10,592 nucleotides of DNA from NCBI GenBank assembly GCA_027600665.1, contig JADGJL010001057.1:1-10592 (forward strand), in the 5' to 3' direction. The notes below the pieces were generated by a model. That model was not told the origin of the DNA. It saw nothing but the letters and a program-made list of their open reading frames with translations, and did not search any database. Each line of letters starts with the position of its first letter. Position 1 is the stretch's first letter. This document shows positions 6,886 through 10,592 of this stretch, in pieces. Made by a program: the position numbers and the translations under genes. The stretch is from Irineochytrium annulatum (taxonomy: Eukaryota > Chytridiomycota > Chytridiomycetes > Chytridiales > Chytridiaceae).

Positions 6886-7714
6886 GCTGATGTTTGGATG
6901 TTGTGGGTACGAGGCAGTGGAAGGTTCGTAGGGTCGACGATGGTACTAGCCGCGGTGGTGGGTAGAGCTCGGACTATGCGAAGGGTGGTAAGTTAAGAAT
7001 GATGGGAGAGCGGGAACTCGGGTGCCGGCAGTTTTAGTATTGCGCTCGCCGCATTGTTTCCTAGGTTGGCCTGAAGCCTGGAATGGGGTCGAGTCGAGCC
7101 CAGAGCGAACAACCCAATTACCGCCCAGGATAAAAATAGATTTAAGATCAGCGAGCGATCTCGACGATGCTAGCGAGCGGCCCAGATCCACTGCAGATCG
7201 CTTACGCTTCATTGGGTTTAAACAGCAACCAAAACGGAGAACGTAGAGCCAAGAAAATATTCCTCGTACAGTAAAGCGTGAAAGGTTTTGTGAACGCAAG
7301 AAATGTAAGTCAGCGGTAAGTACACAAGCTCTACCTGGTTTGACCCAGAGCGACAGAAAAAATAGGGTAGGTATTGCACCCAAGCTTCGCATTCAATAAA
7401 AAAGGGGGCGCCAGCGTCAGAAATATAATGGTGAGTGCCAACGGTCGATCAGTACAGAATAAGGACCAGATTTCGACGGAAGGCAAGTCCCGCAAGCCGA
7501 AGACGAGTTTTAGTCCCTCTTCGCTCAATAACCACAAACACACTGTCGCTGGGAGTAAAGCAGGCAAGTAAGCAATCAAGTAACAAACGGTGGCGCCCGC
7601 TCCATCATTTTTGTGGATTCCTCTGACGGGACCGAAACTGCCAAGACTCAAAAGGGCGAGTTGCATTTTTGAGCCGATCAACAAAGCCCCATATCCAACA
7701 CCCATCCCTCCAGC
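6886..7714. other. Divergent intergenic region, no gene
   Basis: This is the shared upstream region of the coiled-coil gene (- strand) and the DOMON gene (+ strand). Open frames exist on the - strand at 6946-7392 and 7331-7705, but they overlap promoter sequence, use mixed codons and show no domain. I see no clear TATA box for either gene; the DOMON gene is preceded by a C-rich leader (CCAACACCCATCCCTCCAGC). Confidence 0.55.
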
Positions 7715-8544
7715 ATGCGCACCACGATCGCCCTCCTCGCTGCCCTGGCCTCATCGGCCTCCGCCGGCTTCACGGCCGGTGCCGCTGGCTTCAGCTACTC
7801 GGCGGTCATGACCGACAACACCAACGTTCAGATCACGATCATGGGCAAGCCAGCGGCGGGCGACTGGATCGGCCTGGGTATCCCTGCCGACCCTGCTAAG
7901 CCGTCCATGGAGTCGTCGGAGCTGATCTTGGTTTACGCTACGTATGTGTCGGCGGTCGGCGGGCGACTGCCAGTCAACTGACTAATCTCCATCTTCAACC
8001 AGCGGCACGACTGTTAACATGATCCTCGGGCACGGTGCCGCGGGTCCGACCTTTTCGGCGGCCGCCTCTTCCCAGACCGAGGTTACCCTCGACGCCGCCA
8101 AATCCAGTACGTGCTATCTTTTCGTGGTCGGTATGACTTATTCTTTTTTCCTTTTCTCGTAAAGGTGTTGCCGCCGATGGCACCATCACCGCGGTTTTTA
8201 ACCGTCCGATGACGGGTTCCGTCGTTCCCCCCGCCACGACTGCGTCGAACATCCTCATGACGGCCTCGTCCTACCTCTATGCCACGGGCCCCATGTCCGG
8301 CTCGACTCCCCAGCGCCACTCGGACAACGGCGTCGTGAGGAACGTGAACCTGTTCGGCTCCGACGCCATGCCGGGGATGACGGGGATGTCGTCATCGCCC
8401 TCGAGCACGGTTGCGCCGCCCGTGCGCAACACCGCGCCCGTCTCGACCGCCGCGCCCACGACGACCAAGAACGCGGCGATGCCTAAGGCCGTTGCGGCCG
8501 GCTCGCTCGGTGCTGCGATGGTTGTGGCTGCGCTCTTTGTTTGA
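7715..8544 (+). CDS. GPI-anchored DOMON-type cytochrome domain protein (three exons, complete, 236 aa)
   Basis: Exons are 7715-7941, 8003-8106 and 8165-8544; introns of 61 (GTATGT..CAG, branch CTGAC/CTAAT) and 58 bases (GTACGT..AAG) leave one frame of 236 codons. Residues 1-17 are a signal peptide (cleavage near ASA-GF). Residues 18-176 have the DOMON pattern: Trp51 in GDWIGLGIP, Met65 in PSMESSELILVYA, a DG turn then AVFNRPM (115-126), a YATGP strand (149-153) and His162 in QRHSDNGVVRNVNLF. Met65 and His162 sit where the b-haem ligands lie in the cytochrome domain of cellobiose dehydrogenase and related proteins, so this is probably an extracellular electron-transfer or haem domain. Residues 185-214 form a Ser/Thr/Pro-rich stalk, likely O-glycosylated. 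The end (AVAAGSLGAAMVVAALFV) is a hydrophobic tail without charged residues after it, typical of a GPI signal, so the protein should sit on the outer membrane face or cell wall. No dehydrogenase domain or b561 helices follow. Confidence 0.88.
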
Positions 8545-9820
8545 GCGGGAGTTGAGGTCGATTTGATGTAAGCCTTTTTTTGTGTGGATGTCCGACTTCG
8601 GGAGCTTACGGGGGCTGCATCTGCTCTCTGCCGCATGCTTCATACCTTTTTTCAGTCATTTTTCCATAAGCCTTTCGTTTATCTCGGTGTACTTCTTATT
8701 CAAGCATCAAATCATGAGACAATGTGTACCTTTTTTTTCCTTTAACAAGAGCATTCTGCACTTCCGTTTGGGTCGAGACATGATGGAGGGTGGCGATGCG
8801 GTGGATGCGGAGGTCGAGGAATAGAAGATTGAGCAGGACATAACAAGTCGGCATATTCAAGTCAATGATACCTAGCGGCCGTGAGCGACAACAAATAGCA
8901 CGTAAAGGCACGTAGAGAAAAGCGTGCTCAACTTCGAGAGTGGCCCAGGCGTGTGTGGTCTTCGATGATGGTCCAGACCATCGGCGTCGTTTCCTGGGAC
9001 GGCCCTGGACCTGACCAACAAGGCTGTGGCGGCATCACCACTGGGGCGAATGGATGAATAATTACTACACAGAAAACATCGAAGCTATGGAACTGGGACA
9101 CGACCACGTGCGGGGTGGAATAGAGTAAGCAGGCCCCTGTCGCTTCTTCTCAATCTCAAGAACTTCATAGCGGCCTTTCGTCAAATCGGCCATCTTGCAC
9201 TTACGACGAGTGCGGATAATGCGTGGGCAAGACAGCGGTGTGGCTCATTGCGCGCGTCGGCCGTGTGCCTTTAATCTGATGTATCACCAAAACGTCGAGG
9301 CGAAGGATGGACTGGCCCTGCACGCCCTTCACGGACGTGGTCGCCTTCAATTCCGGTCTCGTTAGGAGTGGTGGCGGTGGGCTGGGGCCCAAGAACGCGA
9401 GCCTATGCGTTGAGTTTGGGTGAGGGTTTCCCCTGTTAATTTCGCCTTTCGTTGACGTATTTGTGTTTGTATCGTTGTCCGTTCCAGTGTAGAAGTTTAA
9501 CACCGTTTGAATAAATATCAATAACAAAGAGAGCATTATGAACTATGTAAACATGGTATATGTGTTGTCATGAGTTACTTTATTGCGGTGTACTTCCAAA
9601 GTCTATGAAACATAAGGAAATAGAAACAATTTAATAATATCGAGAAAAAAAAGAAGGAAAGGAAGAAAGAGCCTCGACAATAACAGTATCAAAGCATCTA
9701 CAACAGCAAAAAGGTAGTGACAGACTGCGACGTTCAAGGCCCAAACGCTTGCTCGCTAAATAATAATAATACAGCAATTGCGGAAGAAAGAAAAGTCTAT
9801 AATTGAGAAACGACAAACGG
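8545..9820. other. Long intergenic region, no confident gene
   Basis: The first part is the 3' flank of the DOMON gene and the last part (from about 9580) the 3' flank of the membrane-protein gene, with the complement of AATAAA at 9579-9584. A purine-rich run lies at 9641-9671. On the - strand, 9362-9204 keeps an open frame with G/C-ending codons (about 40 of 53) followed by GTAAGT, a perfect splice donor, but no domain is recognisable. A 42-codon frame at 9193-9065 starts MADLTKGRYEVLEIEKK. Neither is strong enough to call a gene. Confidence 0.5.
8967..8982. repeat. Short perfect inverted repeat
   Basis: GATGGTC and GACCATC flank a two-base centre (CA). It could be a dimeric protein site or chance; it is not near a gene start. 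Confidence 0.5.
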
Positions 9821-10592
9821 TCAACATTTATCACCGGGAGTCCAGCTTCGCAATACGACGTCCTCCCCCCAGCCATTCGCGAAAGCTTGGACGACCCTCA
9901 AATCATCGTCATGCGGGGTCACCGCCCCGCCGAAGCCGAAGCCGAATCCACCTGTAGCAACAGAGCTCCTTTTGACAAGCGACGGCGGCACGGCCGGCAC
10001 AGGCGGCACGGCCTCCGCGTAGTAACCCATCAGCGACGCGTTGCTGCTGTGCGACATCCTTCTGCTGTTGCCCATGGATTCAATGAGCGCCGCGTCGCTC
10101 AGGGGCTGGGAGACCGCGATCGCCGACGCTGCCATGGAGCCGCGCCGAGTGGTCGGGGAGCCGCCGCCTCGGCCTTCGGATGAGCTGGTCGCGTGGGAGT
10201 GTGTCGACGCGACGGACCGCCTGCGCTGTGGCGTGCGCACCATAGTCGTTGGCATGGCCACGGCCGTCCAGTCCTTGAAGTCGACGGCGTGAGCGTCCTT
10301 CGCGCGCGGCGGAGGCACCGGCTGCTTAAAGTCCTGCGACGGGTTTTTGGCAAACCCGGCGGCCAGTCCAGTAGTGGCGTGGTCGGGGAATGGCCCGCCG
10401 GCAGTGGAACGGCGGGCGCAGTAAAGAGCCAGGAAGCCCACGGCGAGGACGACGACGAAGCAGACGGCGACGACGACCCAGAAGATGACGTGCTGGTTGC
10501 CGCCTGCTGTCGAGGCGGTACCGCCGCTGGCATCGGCAGCGGCGGAGGTGGACGCGCTGGAAAGAGGGTTGGTTGTGAGGGGGGTCGGGAGG
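9821..10592 (-). CDS. Single-pass membrane protein with Ser/Thr/Ala-rich ectodomain and long basic tail (5' partial)
   Basis: The frame is open from the window edge (first whole codon at 10591) to TGA at 9823-9821, giving 256 visible residues; the start is outside. Visible residues 1-34 are Ser/Thr/Ala/Gly-rich, the end of a probably O-glycosylated outer segment. Residues 35-57 (VIFWVVVAVCFVVVLAVGFL and on) are one membrane helix, followed by CARR, so the tail is cytosolic by the positive-inside rule. The tail of about 195 residues is low-complexity, with basic and Ser-rich patches that look like kinase sites (TPQRRRSVAS, TTRRGSMAAS, NSRRMSHSS, LVKRSSVA), a Pro repeat VPPVPAVPP encoded by an 18-base duplication (9984-9995 and 10002-10013), and a GFGFGFGG run. 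The last residues, VVQAFANGWGEDVVLRSWTP, look ordered. This layout matches fungal surface sensors and similar single-pass proteins (Mid2/WSC-type layout), but no family signature is in view, so the role is open. No intron is seen. Confidence 0.8.
   Translation of the reverse strand, partial: LPTPLTTNPLSSASTSAAADASGGTASTAGGNQHVIFWVVVAVCFVVVLAVGFLALYCARRSTAGGPFPDHATTGLAAGFAKNPSQDFKQPVPPPRAKDAHAVDFKDWTAVAMPTTMVRTPQRRRSVASTHSHATSSSEGRGGGSPTTRRGSMAASAIAVSQPLSDAALIESMGNSRRMSHSSNASLMGYYAEAVPPVPAVPPSLVKRSSVATGGFGFGFGGAVTPHDDDLRVVQAFANGWGEDVVLRSWTPGDKC

Noticed and set aside
6946..7392. 148-residue - strand frame
   Set aside because: Lies in the promoter region of the coiled-coil gene, with mixed codon use and no domain.
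7331..7705. 124-residue hydrophobic - strand frame
   Set aside because: Occupies the leader and promoter of the DOMON gene, codon use is not like the neighbouring genes, and hydrophobicity alone is weak evidence.

Overview
The window looks like nuclear DNA of a filamentous fungus, most likely a basidiomycete. Coding regions are GC-rich with G/C-ending codons, introns are very short (57-82 bases) with GT..AG ends and usually a CTAAC/CTGAC/CTAAT branch site, genes lie singly on both strands, and the spacers are AT-rich or pyrimidine-rich. The phylum call is inference; nothing here fixes the species.

Layout, left to right. (1) Bases 2-694 (+) are the C-terminal part of an Fe(II)/2-oxoglutarate dioxygenase of the isopenicillin-N-synthase-like type, cut by the window edge. 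(2) Facing it, 1361-2657 (-) is a complete six-exon short-chain dehydrogenase/reductase of 321 residues that resembles 11-beta-hydroxysteroid dehydrogenase type 1; its full exon structure could be worked out by hand and it has a TATA box. (3) Bases 2895-3603 (-) hold the frame-broken remains of a membrane protein. (4) Bases 3604-4295 hold no recognisable gene. (5) Bases 4296-4660 (-) look like the 5'-truncated 3' end of a LINE-type retrotransposon, with a poly(A) tract. (6) Bases 4661-5247 are a spacer with two small tandem repeats.

The right half has four more genes. 5248-5901 (-) is a secreted protein with ten cysteines in its mature part and an apple/PAN-like core. 6388-6885 (-) is a small coiled-coil protein followed by a dense cysteine cluster. 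7715-8544 (+) is a three-exon, probably GPI-anchored DOMON-type cytochrome domain protein. 9821-10592 (-) is the C-terminal part of a single-pass membrane protein with a long basic, Ser-rich tail. The long spacer 8545-9820 has only weak coding-like traces.

The genes do not form an obvious pathway. The dioxygenase and reductase are both oxidoreductases and converge tail to tail, which would fit a small metabolic cluster but does not show one. Three of the right-hand genes encode products for the secretory route or cell surface (secreted Cys-rich protein, GPI-anchored cytochrome, single-pass membrane protein). I saw no tRNA, rRNA, CRISPR array or clearly new multi-gene system. The most interesting items are the stand-alone GPI-type DOMON protein with both candidate haem ligands, the coiled-coil/Cys-cluster protein, and the two dead elements in the centre.
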